45,490 bases of DNA, taken from positions 1-45,490 of the forward strand of contig NZ_NGKA01000022.1 in the NCBI RefSeq assembly GCF_003987645.1, in the 5' to 3' direction. This document shows, in pieces, positions 34,037-43,601 of this stretch. The notes under the pieces are model-generated. The model made no database searches. It saw only the letters and a program-made list of their open reading frames with translations, and was not told the DNA's origin. A program made the translations under genes and the position numbers. Source of the stretch: Vagococcus elongatus. Lineage in GTDB: Bacteria; Bacillota; Bacilli; Lactobacillales; Vagococcaceae. The stretch's first letter is position 1, and the number at the start of each line of letters is the position of its first letter.

Positions 34037-34990
34037 TTATTTTGACTTAATATACGTCTTTCCATTAGCCGCTGGTCCTTGCGCTTTACCAATAAAGAGC
34101 ATCAAGACTAGAATGGTCAAAAAGTACGGCGCAACTTGCAGCCAAACCGGATCAATATTTTTAATCCCTGGCACATAGCTGCCAATCACACTCAGACTCT
34201 GGGCAAAGCCAAAAAATAATGCTGCTCCCATAGCACCAAGTGGATTCCACTTGCCAAAAATCATGGCTGCCATCGCAATAAAACCTTGGCCGGCAATAGT
34301 CGTGGCTGAAAAATTTAACGAGACTGATTGAGCCATGACTGCTCCACCTATCCCCCCCAAGACTCCTGAAATCAAAACACCAGCATATTTCATTGCGGAT
34401 ACATTAATCCCCAATGTATCTGCTGCCTGAGGATTTTCCCCTACCGAACGAAGTCTTAATCCAAACTGAGTTTTATAAATCACAAACCAACAAAATATTG
34501 AAACAAGTATCGCCACATAAGCTACAATCGAAGTATCTTTGAAAAAAATCGGGCCTAAGACGGGAAGCTTTGATAAAAGAGGAATCGTTGTCTTACCAAA
34601 ACTATATTTAATAAAATCAGTTTGACCTTTTTCTTCATATAATGTTCTTGTCAAAAAAACTGCCAATGCCGGCGCCATCATATTCAATACTGTTCCGCTT
34701 ATAATATGGTTTGCCCGCAAATTAATTGTCGCAACGGCATGAATCAGCGAAAAAAGTGCTCCTATCACTGCTGCGACTAACAAACAAATCCACGGAGTTA
34801 TCTCACCCATTTTATCGCCAAAAGTGAGATTAAAAACCACGGAACTAAAAGCTCCAATAACCATCGTACCTTCCAGTCCAACATTAATCGTTCCACTTCG
34901 CTCAGAGAACGTCCCACCTAGGGCAGTAAAAACCAATGGAGCTGAATAAATCAGCGCTGATGATACAATAATCGATAAAATTGAAACCAT
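34037..34990 (-). CDS. Nucleoside ABC transporter permease (second subunit)
   Basis: This 317-residue inner-membrane permease belongs to the BPD_transp_2 family of BMP-type nucleoside transporters, with about eight to ten spans. Typical segments are ERSGTINVGLEGTMVIGAF near residue 30, NLRANHIISGTVLNMMAPAL, and RLRSVGENPQAADTLGINV, which contacts the ATPase. It is preceded by its partner permease with a three-base gap, and AGGGGAG lies ahead of the ATG. Confidence 0.93.
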   Translation of the reverse strand: MVSILSIIVSSALIYSAPLVFTALGGTFSERSGTINVGLEGTMVIGAFSSVVFNLTFGDKMGEITPWICLLVAAVIGALFSLIHAVATINLRANHIISGTVLNMMAPALAVFLTRTLYEEKGQTDFIKYSFGKTTIPLLSKLPVLGPIFFKDTSIVAYVAILVSIFCWFVIYKTQFGLRLRSVGENPQAADTLGINVSAMKYAGVLISGVLGGIGGAVMAQSVSLNFSATTIAGQGFIAMAAMIFGKWNPLGAMGAALFFGFAQSLSVIGSYVPGIKNIDPVWLQVAPYFLTILVLMLFIGKAQGPAANGKTYIKSK

Positions 34991-34993
34991 CTC

Positions 34994-36094
34994 TTACTCC
35001 CCTTCCTTTCTAGCAGTTTCAGATAAGACGATAGTGGCAGAAACAGCTTTATGTTTTTCCAACCGCTCCATAATATAGCGCAGTAAATAACCAGCCCCTA
35101 CAAAGAAGATTATCGAAGCAATCACTATATCCACTACTTCAGTGGGAACTCCCGAGGCCATCGGCATACTGACACTGCCAACTTTTAATGCGCCAAATAG
35201 TAACCCGGAAAACAGTATTCCTAAAGGTTGACCACCTGCCAGTAAAGCAACCGCCATGCCATCAAAGCCAGTACTCGGAACACTACTCATGATAAAGATA
35301 TTTTGAAAATTTCCAAGACCTTCCATTGCACCCCCTAAACCAGCCAAGCCGCCAGAAATCACCATCGCCAATATGATATTCTTTTTGGCACTCATTCCTG
35401 CATATTCGGAAGCAAAAGGATTCAAACCAACTGCTCTCAACTCAAAACCAATTGTTGTTTTTTGCATCAAAATCATGATAACAACACACATTAAAATTGC
35501 TATAACAAGTCCCATATGGATCGTCGAATAATTCGTTGCTTCCGTCAGTGTCTGCCATCTTAAACTCGCGTTTTTAGCAATTTTAGGCGTCGCATCATCA
35601 CCTTCCGTCAAAATCTGACGAATAGCATAATTGGATAAATAGAGTGCTGAATAATTCAGCATGATAGTGACAATGACCTCGCTCGTGCCAAAATAAGCAC
35701 GTAAAACTCCTGCAATTCCCGCCCAAATTGCACCGGCTGCAATGCCGGCCACTAAGCTAAGCGGCACTAAAAAAAGTTTAGGTAGACCAGCAAATTGTAA
35801 AGCTACTATAATCGAAAACAACCAACCAAATATCACTTGGCCCGCTACACCAATATTAAAAAACCCAGCACTTCGGGCAACAGAAAATCCTAACGCTACT
35901 AAAATAAGCGGAGTTGCATGCCGTAACGTTTCCCCTATATAAAACGTGTTTCCTAGTGATCCTTTAATTAATGCTAAATATCCTTGAATAGGATCATATT
36001 TAAATGCTACCATCACAATGCCACCAAGAAGCAGTCCCAGAAAAACTGACACTAGTGGCAGTACGATGTTTTTTGTTTTTTCTTTCATTGACAT
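34994..36094 (-). CDS. Nucleoside ABC transporter permease (first subunit)
   Basis: This 366-residue membrane protein is the first permease of the BMP-type nucleoside importer. It carries ARSAGFFNIGVAGQVIFGWL and ELRAVGLNPFASEYAGMSAK, which parallel the second permease, and GGLAGLGGAMEGLG in between. About ten spans are expected. GGGAG precedes the ATG at 36094; an ATG two codons later is also possible. Confidence 0.93.
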   Translation of the reverse strand: MSMKEKTKNIVLPLVSVFLGLLLGGIVMVAFKYDPIQGYLALIKGSLGNTFYIGETLRHATPLILVALGFSVARSAGFFNIGVAGQVIFGWLFSIIVALQFAGLPKLFLVPLSLVAGIAAGAIWAGIAGVLRAYFGTSEVIVTIMLNYSALYLSNYAIRQILTEGDDATPKIAKNASLRWQTLTEATNYSTIHMGLVIAILMCVVIMILMQKTTIGFELRAVGLNPFASEYAGMSAKKNIILAMVISGGLAGLGGAMEGLGNFQNIFIMSSVPSTGFDGMAVALLAGGQPLGILFSGLLFGALKVGSVSMPMASGVPTEVVDIVIASIIFFVGAGYLLRYIMERLEKHKAVSATIVLSETARKEGE

Positions 36095-36103
36095 TCACTC
36101 TCC

Positions 36104-37654
36104 CTAGCAGCTTTCTTGACGATTTTTTTCAATTGTCTCCATTGTCTTACCAGCCATCAACAATCCTAATTCCTGAGGTGTCGTTTCTTCCGGCAACACC
36201 ACGCCTGAAATCTGTCCATCATGCATGACCGCGATTCGGTCGGACACATTTAAAATTTCATCCAATTCAAAACTGATCAACAATACAGCTTTACCTTTGT
36301 CACGTTGTTCTATCAAACGTTTATGAATATACTCAATGGCACCAACATCCAAGCCTCGGGTAGGTTGAGCTACAATCAGTAAATCAGGATTACGGTCCAC
36401 TTCACGGGCAATAATAGCTTTTTGTTGATTCCCTCCTGATAGAGCCTTCACAGGAATTAATTCATTGACTGTTCGTACATCATATTCTTGAATCAAGTTC
36501 CTTGCGTATTCATTGATATTTTTATAATTCAGTAATCCTTTAGATGACAAAGGTTCTTTATAATAAGTCTGAAGAGCTATATTTTCAGCCACACTCATTT
36601 CTAAGATCAACCCCAGCTTATGCCGATCCTCAGGAACATGTCCAATATTTTTCTCAGTGATTGCCCGTGGACGAAATCCGGAAATTTCTTTGCCTTTAAG
36701 CTTCACGGAACCTTCTTCCACTTTGCTAAGTCCCGTGATCGCCTGAATAAGTTCACTTTGGCCATTACCATCAATTCCCGCAATCCCAACCACTTCCCCA
36801 GCATGCACTTCCAAGCTCAACCCTTTGACTGCTTCAAGGCCCCGCTTTTCTTTAACTACTAGATTTTCAATACTCAATACCAGCTCTTTTGGGCTACCAG
36901 GTTTTTTTTCTGTTTTAAAAGAAACTGCACGCCCAACCATCATATCTGCCAATTCCTGCTCAGTAACTGAAGCAACATCCACAGTTCCAATACTTTTACC
37001 ACGACGGATCACCGTGCAATCTTGAGCGACAGCTTTGATTTCATCCAACTTATGCGTGATTAAAATAATTGATTTTCCTTCTGCAGTCAGTGATTTCATA
37101 ATTTTAATCAACTCATCGATTTCCTGCGGTGTCAAAACTGCTGTTGGTTCGTCAAAAATCAAGATGTTGGCTCCACGATAAAGAGTTTTTAGAATCTCCA
37201 CTCGTTGCTGCATACCGATTGAGATGTCCGCAACTTTAGCATTTGGGTTCACATCCAAACCATATTTCTGAGACAATTCAATGATTTCTTTTTCTGCTTT
37301 AGATCGGTCGATAATACCTGCTTTTTTAGGTTCATTTCCTAAAACTATATTTTCTGTCACTGTAAAATCTTTGATCAACATAAAATGTTGGTGAACCATT
37401 CCGATGCCAAGTTTATTAGCAATTGTCGGATTAGAAATGCTGACCTCTTCTCCATTTATCAAAATCTCTCCAGATGTTTGCTCCAGAAGTCCTGACAAAA
37501 TATTCATCAAGGTTGATTTCCCTGCGCCATTTTCTCCAAGTAAAGCGTGAATTGTACCGGCTTTGACTGCTAAATCAATTCCATCGTTGGCTCGAAACTC
37601 ACCAAACTGTTTGACAATTTTTTTCATTTCTATGGCTAGCGTTTGAGTTGTCAT
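36104..37654 (-). CDS. Nucleoside ABC transporter ATP-binding protein (two domains)
   Basis: This 516-residue protein has two ABC domains, as in sugar and nucleoside importers. The first has LLGENGAGKSTLMNILSG and Walker B ILIFDEPTAVLTPQE. The second has a diverged Walker A region (VVGIAGIDGNGQSELIQAI), signature ALSGGNQQKAIIAREV and LLIVAQPTRGLDVG. The weaker second Walker A is normal for this family. GGAGG precedes the ATG. Confidence 0.94.
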   Translation of the reverse strand: MTTQTLAIEMKKIVKQFGEFRANDGIDLAVKAGTIHALLGENGAGKSTLMNILSGLLEQTSGEILINGEEVSISNPTIANKLGIGMVHQHFMLIKDFTVTENIVLGNEPKKAGIIDRSKAEKEIIELSQKYGLDVNPNAKVADISIGMQQRVEILKTLYRGANILIFDEPTAVLTPQEIDELIKIMKSLTAEGKSIILITHKLDEIKAVAQDCTVIRRGKSIGTVDVASVTEQELADMMVGRAVSFKTEKKPGSPKELVLSIENLVVKEKRGLEAVKGLSLEVHAGEVVGIAGIDGNGQSELIQAITGLSKVEEGSVKLKGKEISGFRPRAITEKNIGHVPEDRHKLGLILEMSVAENIALQTYYKEPLSSKGLLNYKNINEYARNLIQEYDVRTVNELIPVKALSGGNQQKAIIAREVDRNPDLLIVAQPTRGLDVGAIEYIHKRLIEQRDKGKAVLLISFELDEILNVSDRIAVMHDGQISGVVLPEETTPQELGLLMAGKTMETIEKNRQESC

Positions 37655-37682
37655 ACTTGTTCCTCCAAATCATATTCAGATC

Positions 37683-38750
37683 CTATTTCAATTCAGAAGG
37701 TTTTTCCATAACCGTGATTTTACCATCGATAATCTGTTGTTTGAATTCTTCAACAGCTGCTTTTGTTTCATCAGACAATTGACCATCAGTTAAATCAACA
37801 CCTTCTTCTGCTAAACCAAAGATAATTTTCTCACCGCCAGGGAACTTATCCTCCAATGACATGTTAGAAATTTCAATAACTGCTTTCCCGACACCTTTCA
37901 AAGTCGAGGTCAAAGTAATATTCATCCCATCTACTTCTCCCTCAGCAGATTGATCACGGTCAACACCGATTACCCATAATTCACGATCAGGGTCATTTTT
38001 CTTAATGTCCCGCGCTTCTGAAAAAACACCATTTCCTGAATTCCCGGCCGCGTGGAAAATGATATCAGCACCGCCGTTAAACATAGCTGCAGCCTGTGAT
38101 TTTGCCTTAGCTGGATCTCCAAAAGTCCCCACATATTGCACATCCACTTCGATTTTTTCATCCACTGCGGCAACTCCCTGTCTGAAACCTGCTTCAAAGC
38201 GGTCAATAACCTCACCATTTTGTCCACCAACAAAACCAACTTTTTGTGTTTTGGTTGTTTTTGCAGCGGCAATACCTGCTAGAAAAGCAGCTTCATTATC
38301 TCGAAATGTTACAGAGGTAACATTGTCTTTTCCGTCAATTACAGCATCAATAATGACGAAGTCTACATTGTTTTTTTGATCTGCCACTTCTTCGACAGCA
38401 TCTTTGATACGATGTCCGATGCCAAAGATCGTTGAAAACCCATTCCCTGCTGCCGTGTTTAAATTAGTGATGTATTCCGAATCCGATTTAGAATGAAGGT
38501 AGTTATAACCATTTGTTCCTTTTTCATAACCATGTTCTTCTCCCCACTCTTGCAATCCTTCCCAAGCGGACTGATTAAAAGATTTATCATCGACTCCCCC
38601 AACGTCTGTAACGATGGCTACCGTTTTCTCTGCTTTCTTCCCACTTTTATTTTCTGAATCCCCTGCAGCTCCTTCAGAACCACACCCTGTCACTATTAAA
38701 GACGTTAAAATAAAACCTGCTAACAATTTACCAAAATGATTTTTTCTCAT
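37683..38750 (-). CDS. BMP-family nucleoside-binding lipoprotein
   Basis: This 355-residue surface lipoprotein catches nucleosides for the ABC importer. The signal peptide ends in the lipobox LIVTGC (Cys23). The mature chain starts with a Gly/Ser/Lys linker, then AIVTDVGGVDDKSFNQSAWE, the hallmark of BMP (Med/PnrA) proteins, and later VGFVGGQNGEVIDRFEAGF and DIIFHAAGNSGNGVF. The ATG at 38750 has AGGAGGG upstream. A longer frame from 38810 would add 20 residues before the signal peptide, so it is rejected. Confidence 0.94.
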   Translation of the reverse strand: MRKNHFGKLLAGFILTSLIVTGCGSEGAAGDSENKSGKKAEKTVAIVTDVGGVDDKSFNQSAWEGLQEWGEEHGYEKGTNGYNYLHSKSDSEYITNLNTAAGNGFSTIFGIGHRIKDAVEEVADQKNNVDFVIIDAVIDGKDNVTSVTFRDNEAAFLAGIAAAKTTKTQKVGFVGGQNGEVIDRFEAGFRQGVAAVDEKIEVDVQYVGTFGDPAKAKSQAAAMFNGGADIIFHAAGNSGNGVFSEARDIKKNDPDRELWVIGVDRDQSAEGEVDGMNITLTSTLKGVGKAVIEISNMSLEDKFPGGEKIIFGLAEEGVDLTDGQLSDETKAAVEEFKQQIIDGKITVMEKPSELK

Positions 38751-38834
38751 AACTTTTCCCTCCTGATTTCTTTTAAAGTACTTAAAACAGCAGTCCTTTA
38801 ATGTTTTCATAAGATTGCGCTTTCTTTTGACATC

Positions 38835-38863
38835 AGTATACGCGAGGTTTTTGTTAAAAGCAA
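38835..38863 (-). promoter_or_regulatory. Probable promoter of the nucleoside transporter operon
   Basis: On the minus strand TTGCTT (38863-38858) and TATACT (38840-38835) are 17 bases apart. A leader of about 80 bases follows. CGGTAAAAAG at 38880-38889 lies just upstream of the -35 and recurs in the punA/ROK intergenic region. Confidence 0.6.
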
Positions 38864-38911
38864 CAACTTTTTTTCATTTCGGTAAAAAGATCCGTTAAAA
38901 TAAGTGTGAAA

Positions 38912-38949
38912 AACAGTACAAACCCTAACGTCATGAGGTTTGTACTGTT
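38912..38949 (-). terminator. Terminator of the ROK regulator gene
   Basis: AACAGTACAAACC (38912-38924) pairs perfectly with GGTTTGTACTGTT (38937-38949) around a 12-base loop. A short T-run follows on the minus strand. It is the first strong hairpin downstream of the ROK stop at 39086. Confidence 0.72.
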
Positions 38950-39085
38950 CTTATATACTTTAAAAATCAATTGCTATGCGGGTGATTCGGGATAGATTCT
39001 AGCAAGGTATCAAAAAAGTCATACGGGAGACCGGTAAAAGATGTTTTCAGTCGTAGAGCACACCTCCAATTCAAATTGAAGGTGT

Positions 39086-40300
39086 TTAAATATAATTTTT
39101 TTCTTCAACAAAGTAATCTATTACTAAACAAGCGGCCCCTTGGGAAACAGTGTTGAAAGAAGCATTGGCAAGATGCAACTGAACATCTGATATCCCGAGC
39201 TGAGAGTTACGTTTAGTAACCGTTTCTTCCACCCATTCATAAAGTCTCGGACCAAGCGTCCCTCCCAAAATAACCTCTGTTGGGCGCAGTTGAAGAATCA
39301 AATTACTGATCCCCACGCCTAAATAACCAGCAGCTTCTCTAGCTGCCTCCAGACACAGCGGATCGTGATCATCAATTCCCTGCAGCACATGATGATAAGA
39401 TAATTCATCAAGATTAATCTGTTTTTCTGTCAAGGAAGAAAGATATCCCAATTTTATTTTTTTTATTACTTCTTCAAAAATAACAGGCACTGTTGCGTAC
39501 ATTTTCAAACAACCAAACGCTCCACAACTACACGATCTTCCAGCGATATCCACCACCATATGCTGGACTCCCTCATTCATTTCACTTTGATTATACAATA
39601 ATTTCCCATTCAAAATGACTGCAGAACGAATCTTAAAATCACTAGCCACAAAGAGCAAACTATCTGTTGTACGCCAATGATTTTTTCGGTATTCAGCTAA
39701 AGCAGCCAAATTAGTCGCTGAATCTACTAGAACTTTTAACAGATTGCTGCGCTCCAAATAATTGACAATATTAAAACGATCCCAGCCAAGCTCGCTAAAA
39801 TATTGATCCCCCGTGATGCTGTTGTCTTTCACATCTATCCGGCTCAATATTCCTACACCGATTCCCAGAAGTTCACTCCTGTCACGTCCAATTTCCATTA
39901 GCATTTCAGTAATACCGTCTGTGATAAAATCCAAAACTACCATAGGTGAACATTCTGCAGACATCTTTAATTTTCTCACAGATATAATATCTAAATTCAA
40001 ATCAGTAAAAAGAACTGTTGTATACAACTGACTGATTTCTGCTCCAACTAAAATATTTTTGGCGGCATTGATTTGATAAACTTTTGGTTTTCTCCCACCA
40101 CTGGATTCTCCAACGTCACTATCATCTATCAAAGCGGCAGACAATAATTCTTCTAACATCCGTACACATGTTGCGTGCTTAAAACCCGTTTCTTCTTTCA
40201 ACAACGTAATATCACTTTTTCCCAATTTTCGGATTGTCCGATACAATTGTTTGAGACGCATATCCTTAGCTGATGAAAGCTCATGAAAATCTTTTAACAT
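39086..40300 (-). CDS. ROK-family transcriptional regulator
   Basis: This 404-residue protein joins an N-terminal winged helix (LYRTIRKLGKSDITLLKEET, near residues 19-38) to a ROK sugar-kinase-like domain. The zinc site is RSCSCGAFGCLKM, with a preceding His in VQHMVVDIAG. The usual glutamate after GCL is lysine here, which fits a non-catalytic regulator. It diverges from punA and lies next to the nucleoside transporter operon, so it probably controls both, sensing a sugar phosphate or nucleoside. GGGAG precedes the ATG. Confidence 0.88.
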   Translation of the reverse strand: MLKDFHELSSAKDMRLKQLYRTIRKLGKSDITLLKEETGFKHATCVRMLEELLSAALIDDSDVGESSGGRKPKVYQINAAKNILVGAEISQLYTTVLFTDLNLDIISVRKLKMSAECSPMVVLDFITDGITEMLMEIGRDRSELLGIGVGILSRIDVKDNSITGDQYFSELGWDRFNIVNYLERSNLLKVLVDSATNLAALAEYRKNHWRTTDSLLFVASDFKIRSAVILNGKLLYNQSEMNEGVQHMVVDIAGRSCSCGAFGCLKMYATVPVIFEEVIKKIKLGYLSSLTEKQINLDELSYHHVLQGIDDHDPLCLEAAREAAGYLGVGISNLILQLRPTEVILGGTLGPRLYEWVEETVTKRNSQLGISDVQLHLANASFNTVSQGAACLVIDYFVEEKNYI

Positions 40301-40383
40301 CGTCTTTCTCCCTCACTTTTGCATACCTTTATTAAACCCTATGAATCAAAATAAAGCAATTACAATCTCTACTTTCTCGAAAA

Positions 40384-40406
40384 CTTTTTACCGTTTTGAT
40401 AAAAAG
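40384..40406. promoter_or_regulatory. Candidate ROK operator in the divergent region
   Basis: CTTTTTA (40384-40390) and TAAAAAG (40400-40406) form a seven-base dyad. The left half continues as CTTTTTACCG (40384-40393), whose reverse complement CGGTAAAAAG occurs at 38880-38889 upstream of the BMP promoter. It lies just before the punA -35. Confidence 0.45.
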
Positions 40407-40409
40407 ATG

Positions 40410-40438
40410 TTTACTTTTACTATTTTATGTTTTACACT
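40410..40438 (+). promoter_or_regulatory. Probable punA promoter
   Basis: TTTACT (40410-40415) and TACACT (40433-40438) are 17 bases apart. Transcription would start about 45 bases ahead of the punA ATG. Confidence 0.5.
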
Positions 40439-40489
40439 CAGGATATCACCTTCAACAATCGGTTGAAGAAAATCAAGGAGGAAAATGTA

Positions 40490-41308
40490 ATGTCTTTAAA
40501 AAAACAAATCGAAGAAGCGAAAGATTTTATTCTGAGCAAAACAAGCAGCAAACCTGAAATCGGTATCATTTTAGGCTCAGGATTGGGGAGTCTAGCAGAT
40601 GAATTGGAAAACAGTACTACTATTCCCTACCCCCAAATTCCTAACTTCGCTAAATCACAGGCAGAAGGACATGCCAACGAATTAGTCATTGGAGAACTTT
40701 CTGGAAAAACTGTGATTGCCATGAAAGGAAGATTCCATTATTACGAAGGTTTTAGTCCTTTAGAAGTCACTTTTCCTGTTCACGTTATGAAAGCTCTAGG
40801 AATCACCAAATTGATTGTCACAAATGCTTGTGGTGCTGTTAACACAGAGTTTTCCCCTGGCGATTTGATGCTAATTACAGATCATATCAATTTGACTGCC
40901 AACAATCCTTTTATTGGAACGAATGATGACACAATGGGACCACGCTTTATCGATGTATCGGAAGTTTACAGTAAAAGACTGCGCAAAATCGCTACTGAGA
41001 TCGGGGAATCTCTGGAAATCTCCCTGCGTCAAGGTGTCTACGCTTGGTGGACAGGACCCGCTTATGAAACTCCAGCTGAAGTGCGCATGATTCGTGTATT
41101 GGGAGCCGATGCGGTCGGTATGTCAACTGTGCCAGAAGCATTAGTCGCACGGTATTATGGTATTGAAACTTTAGGAATTTCATGTTTAACAAATATGGCT
41201 ACAGGAATTCTTGATCAACCTTTAAATCATGAAGAAGTAATTGAAGTAGCTGCTCGTGCCAAAACAAGCTTTATCTCTTTAATCAAAAACATTTTAGCAG
41301 AAGTCTAA
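40490..41308 (+). CDS. punA: Purine-nucleoside phosphorylase
   Basis: PunA splits purine (deoxy)nucleosides with phosphate into the base and (deoxy)ribose-1-phosphate. The protein has 272 residues and is the trimeric, inosine/guanosine-type class. Motifs are IGIILGSGLGSLADEL, KGRFHYYEGFS, VTNACGAVNTEFSPGDLM and GMSTVPEALVARYYGI. AAGGAGG precedes the ATG at 40490; a frame from 40427 has no ribosome site. It supplies the purine bases that the left half of the window appears to consume. The sugar phosphate passes to DeoB, two genes on. Confidence 0.96.
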   Translation: MSLKKQIEEAKDFILSKTSSKPEIGIILGSGLGSLADELENSTTIPYPQIPNFAKSQAEGHANELVIGELSGKTVIAMKGRFHYYEGFSPLEVTFPVHVMKALGITKLIVTNACGAVNTEFSPGDLMLITDHINLTANNPFIGTNDDTMGPRFIDVSEVYSKRLRKIATEIGESLEISLRQGVYAWWTGPAYETPAEVRMIRVLGADAVGMSTVPEALVARYYGIETLGISCLTNMATGILDQPLNHEEVIEVAARAKTSFISLIKNILAEV

Positions 41309-41365
41309 ATAAGAATAAAAATTAGAATACTATCTACCAACAATCCCCTTTTGATGAATTTTATA

Positions 41366-41413
41366 TAGCCCTAGAAAAGAAAATAGACTCAGTATTTTTT
41401 CTAGGGCTATTTT
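41366..41413 (+). terminator. Terminator between punA and the EamA gene
   Basis: TAGCCCTAGAAAA (41366-41378) pairs perfectly with TTTTCTAGGGCTA (41397-41409), followed by TTTT. It is a strong stem, so the downstream EamA-deoB pair is either fed by read-through or has its own promoter. Confidence 0.8.
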
Positions 41414-41445
41414 ACTAGATGAAAAAAAGAAATGAGAGGTTTACT

Positions 41446-42369
41446 ATGAAAGGATATATTTACGTTATCATCGGTGCGTGCAGTTATGGTGTTTTATCCA
41501 CTTTTGTAAAATTAGCTTACACTAAAGGGTTTATCGTCAACGATGTCGTTGGCATCCAAATGTTCATTGGAGCCATCTTGCTGTGGGGCAGTGTGCTTTA
41601 CCAACGGTTCAGCCATACATCCAAACAATCGTCAGAAAACTTTAAAAAAATAAATAAAAAAAATGCATGGAAACTTTTAATTATCGGTTCTTCGACTGGA
41701 TTAACGGGCATGTTGTACTACCTAGCCCTTCAATATATTTCTGCCTCATTAGCAATTGTTCTACTCTTTCAATTCACTTGGATCGGCATCTTGATTGAAG
41801 CAATTATTACCCGAAAAATTCCGCAAAAAATCACATTGCTTTCATTAATTCCATTATTGTTTGGAACACTTTTAGCAGCCGGGGTTCTCGGGGGTAACAT
41901 CACTCTACATCCTTTAGGGTTGCTTTTTGGCTTTTCAGCAGCCATTTCCTATAGTATCTTTGTATATGCTTCTGGTCAAATTGCTCCTGAAAGCAACCCC
42001 CTATTAAAAACAGCTATTATGATTACAGGTGGATTTATATTGTGTTCGGTTTTTTTACCACCAAACTTCTTTTCAGATATTCATCTTTTCATTCAGGTTA
42101 CATTACACGCTGGGATTTATCTTGGGTTTTTCGGTCCATTTCTTTCAACTCTGATGTTTGCTAAGGGAACTCCTTTGATTGGGACTGGGATGGCTTCATT
42201 GTTGGGTGCAATGGAGTTGCCTACGGCTATTTTTATGTCACAAATTGTTTTAAAAGAAACGGTAGGTTTGGGGCAATACATAGGTATTCTGTTAATTATT
42301 TCCGCAATTTTCCTGCCACACTTTGTCAATCGTACAAAAAAATATACTTATACAAATGGAGGAAACTAA
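41446..42369 (+). CDS. EamA/DMT-family transporter
   Basis: This 307-residue protein has ten predicted membrane spans in two EamA repeats (YIYVIIGACSYGVLSTFVK at the start; the second repeat begins near PLGLLFGFSAAISYSIFVY). The family exports or exchanges small metabolites; the substrate is unknown. GAGAGG precedes the ATG at 41446, whereas the ATG at 41419 has no site. Its stop codon touches the deoB ATG, so it is translated with deoB and may export a purine or sugar product of nucleoside breakdown. Confidence 0.85.
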   Translation: MKGYIYVIIGACSYGVLSTFVKLAYTKGFIVNDVVGIQMFIGAILLWGSVLYQRFSHTSKQSSENFKKINKKNAWKLLIIGSSTGLTGMLYYLALQYISASLAIVLLFQFTWIGILIEAIITRKIPQKITLLSLIPLLFGTLLAAGVLGGNITLHPLGLLFGFSAAISYSIFVYASGQIAPESNPLLKTAIMITGGFILCSVFLPPNFFSDIHLFIQVTLHAGIYLGFFGPFLSTLMFAKGTPLIGTGMASLLGAMELPTAIFMSQIVLKETVGLGQYIGILLIISAIFLPHFVNRTKKYTYTNGGN

Positions 42370-43542
42370 ATGTTTAAACGTATACATTTGCTTGTGATGG
42401 ACTCAGTTGGGATCGGTGAAGCACCAGATGCGGTAAAATTTGATGATGGGGGTAGTCATACGCTCGGTCATATTGCCGAAGTCGCGGGTTTACAGTTACC
42501 TCATATGGAATCGTTGGGCTTGGGGATGATTGCACCTTTGAAGGGAGTTGCAGCTAAGGTAAATCATAAAGGTTATGTGACTAAGCTGGAAGAAGTTTCT
42601 GTAGGAAAAGATACAATGACAGGTCATTGGGAAATCATGGGCCTTAGCCTTCAGATACCTTTCCGTGTGTTTCCTGAAGGTTTTCCGCAAGAATTATTGG
42701 ATAAAATTTCAGAGTTCTCTGGTCGTGGAGTCATTATGGAGGCTAATAAACCTTACAGTGGCACTCAGGTCATTACAGATTTTGGCGAGAATCAATTAAA
42801 AACCGGTGATTTAATCATTTATACCTCCGCAGATCCTGTATTACAGATTGCTGCTCATGAAGAAGTCATTCCTTTGGCAGAGCTTTACCATATTTGTGAA
42901 TATACACGGAAAATCACCAAAGACGAGCCTTACATGATTGGTCGAATCATTGCCCGTCCTTATCTAGGTGAACCAGGTAGCTTTACCCGTACAGCCAACC
43001 GTCATGATTATGCTTTGAATCCGTTCGATAAAACTATTTTAGACAGTTTAAAAGAAAATGGTAAAGATGTTATTGCTATAGGTAAAATCAATGACATTTT
43101 CAATGGGCAAGGCATCACAGAATCTCTTCGCACCATTTCCAATATGGATGGAGTAGATAAACTGTTAGACGTGATGAAACAAGATTTTGAAGGGTTAAGT
43201 TTCACTAATTTAGTCGATTTTGACGCCTTGTTTGGTCATCGCCGTGACACCCAAGGCTATGCCCAAGCGTTAGAAGAATTCGATGCTCGATTGCCTGAGA
43301 TTTTTGAAGCAATGGCTGAAGATGATCTGTTGATGATTACGGCAGATCATGGCAATGATCCAACTTTCAAAGGGACAGACCACACGAGGGAATATGTGCC
43401 ATTGATGATTTACAGTAAAAAACTAACGAGACAAGGCTCTCTGCCACAGGGCTATTTTTCAGACATTGCAGCAACAATTGCTGATAATTTCAATGTACCG
43501 AAAACTGAAAATGGTAGCAGTTTCTTAAAAGATCTAATCTGA
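42370..43542 (+). CDS. deoB: Phosphopentomutase
   Basis: DeoB converts ribose-1-phosphate or deoxyribose-1-phosphate to the 5-phosphate. The protein has 390 residues and belongs to the alkaline-phosphatase superfamily. The first metal aspartate is in [13 protein letters not shown], the phosphorylated threonine region is [14 protein letters not shown] near residue 80, and [19 protein letters not shown] holds the late metal ligands. GGAGG precedes the ATG, which follows the EamA stop directly. It feeds DeoC and the pentose phosphate pathway. Confidence 0.97.
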   Translation: MFKRIHLLVMDSVGIGEAPDAVKFDDGGSHTLGHIAEVAGLQLPHMESLGLGMIAPLKGVAAKVNHKGYVTKLEEVSVGKDTMTGHWEIMGLSLQIPFRVFPEGFPQELLDKISEFSGRGVIMEANKPYSGTQVITDFGENQLKTGDLIIYTSADPVLQIAAHEEVIPLAELYHICEYTRKITKDEPYMIGRIIARPYLGEPGSFTRTANRHDYALNPFDKTILDSLKENGKDVIAIGKINDIFNGQGITESLRTISNMDGVDKLLDVMKQDFEGLSFTNLVDFDALFGHRRDTQGYAQALEEFDARLPEIFEAMAEDDLLMITADHGNDPTFKGTDHTREYVPLMIYSKKLTRQGSLPQGYFSDIAATIADNFNVPKTENGSSFLKDLI

Positions 43543-43567
43543 ACAAAAAACAAAGTTGACAATCACT

Positions 43568-43601
43568 GTTTAAAGATTAAACCTATATCCAATCTTTAAA
43601 C
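43568..43601 (+). repeat. Inverted repeat after deoB
   Basis: GTTTAAAGATT (43568-43578) pairs perfectly with AATCTTTAAAC (43591-43601) around a 12-base loop. No T-run follows, so it may protect the 3' end or terminate weakly. Confidence 0.5.

Larger units (their letters stand above)
38751..39085. other. Gap between the BMP gene and the ROK regulator
   Basis: This 335-base gap carries the BMP promoter, a CGGTAAAAAG element, the terminator of the ROK gene and, at 39065-39083, an imperfect hairpin just past the ROK stop. No gene was seen. Confidence 0.65.

Noticed and set aside
38790-38820. Catabolite-repression (cre) site near the BMP promoter
   Set aside because: A GAAAGCGCAATC-like stretch matches the CG core but misses both outer T and A positions, so I do not report it as a site.
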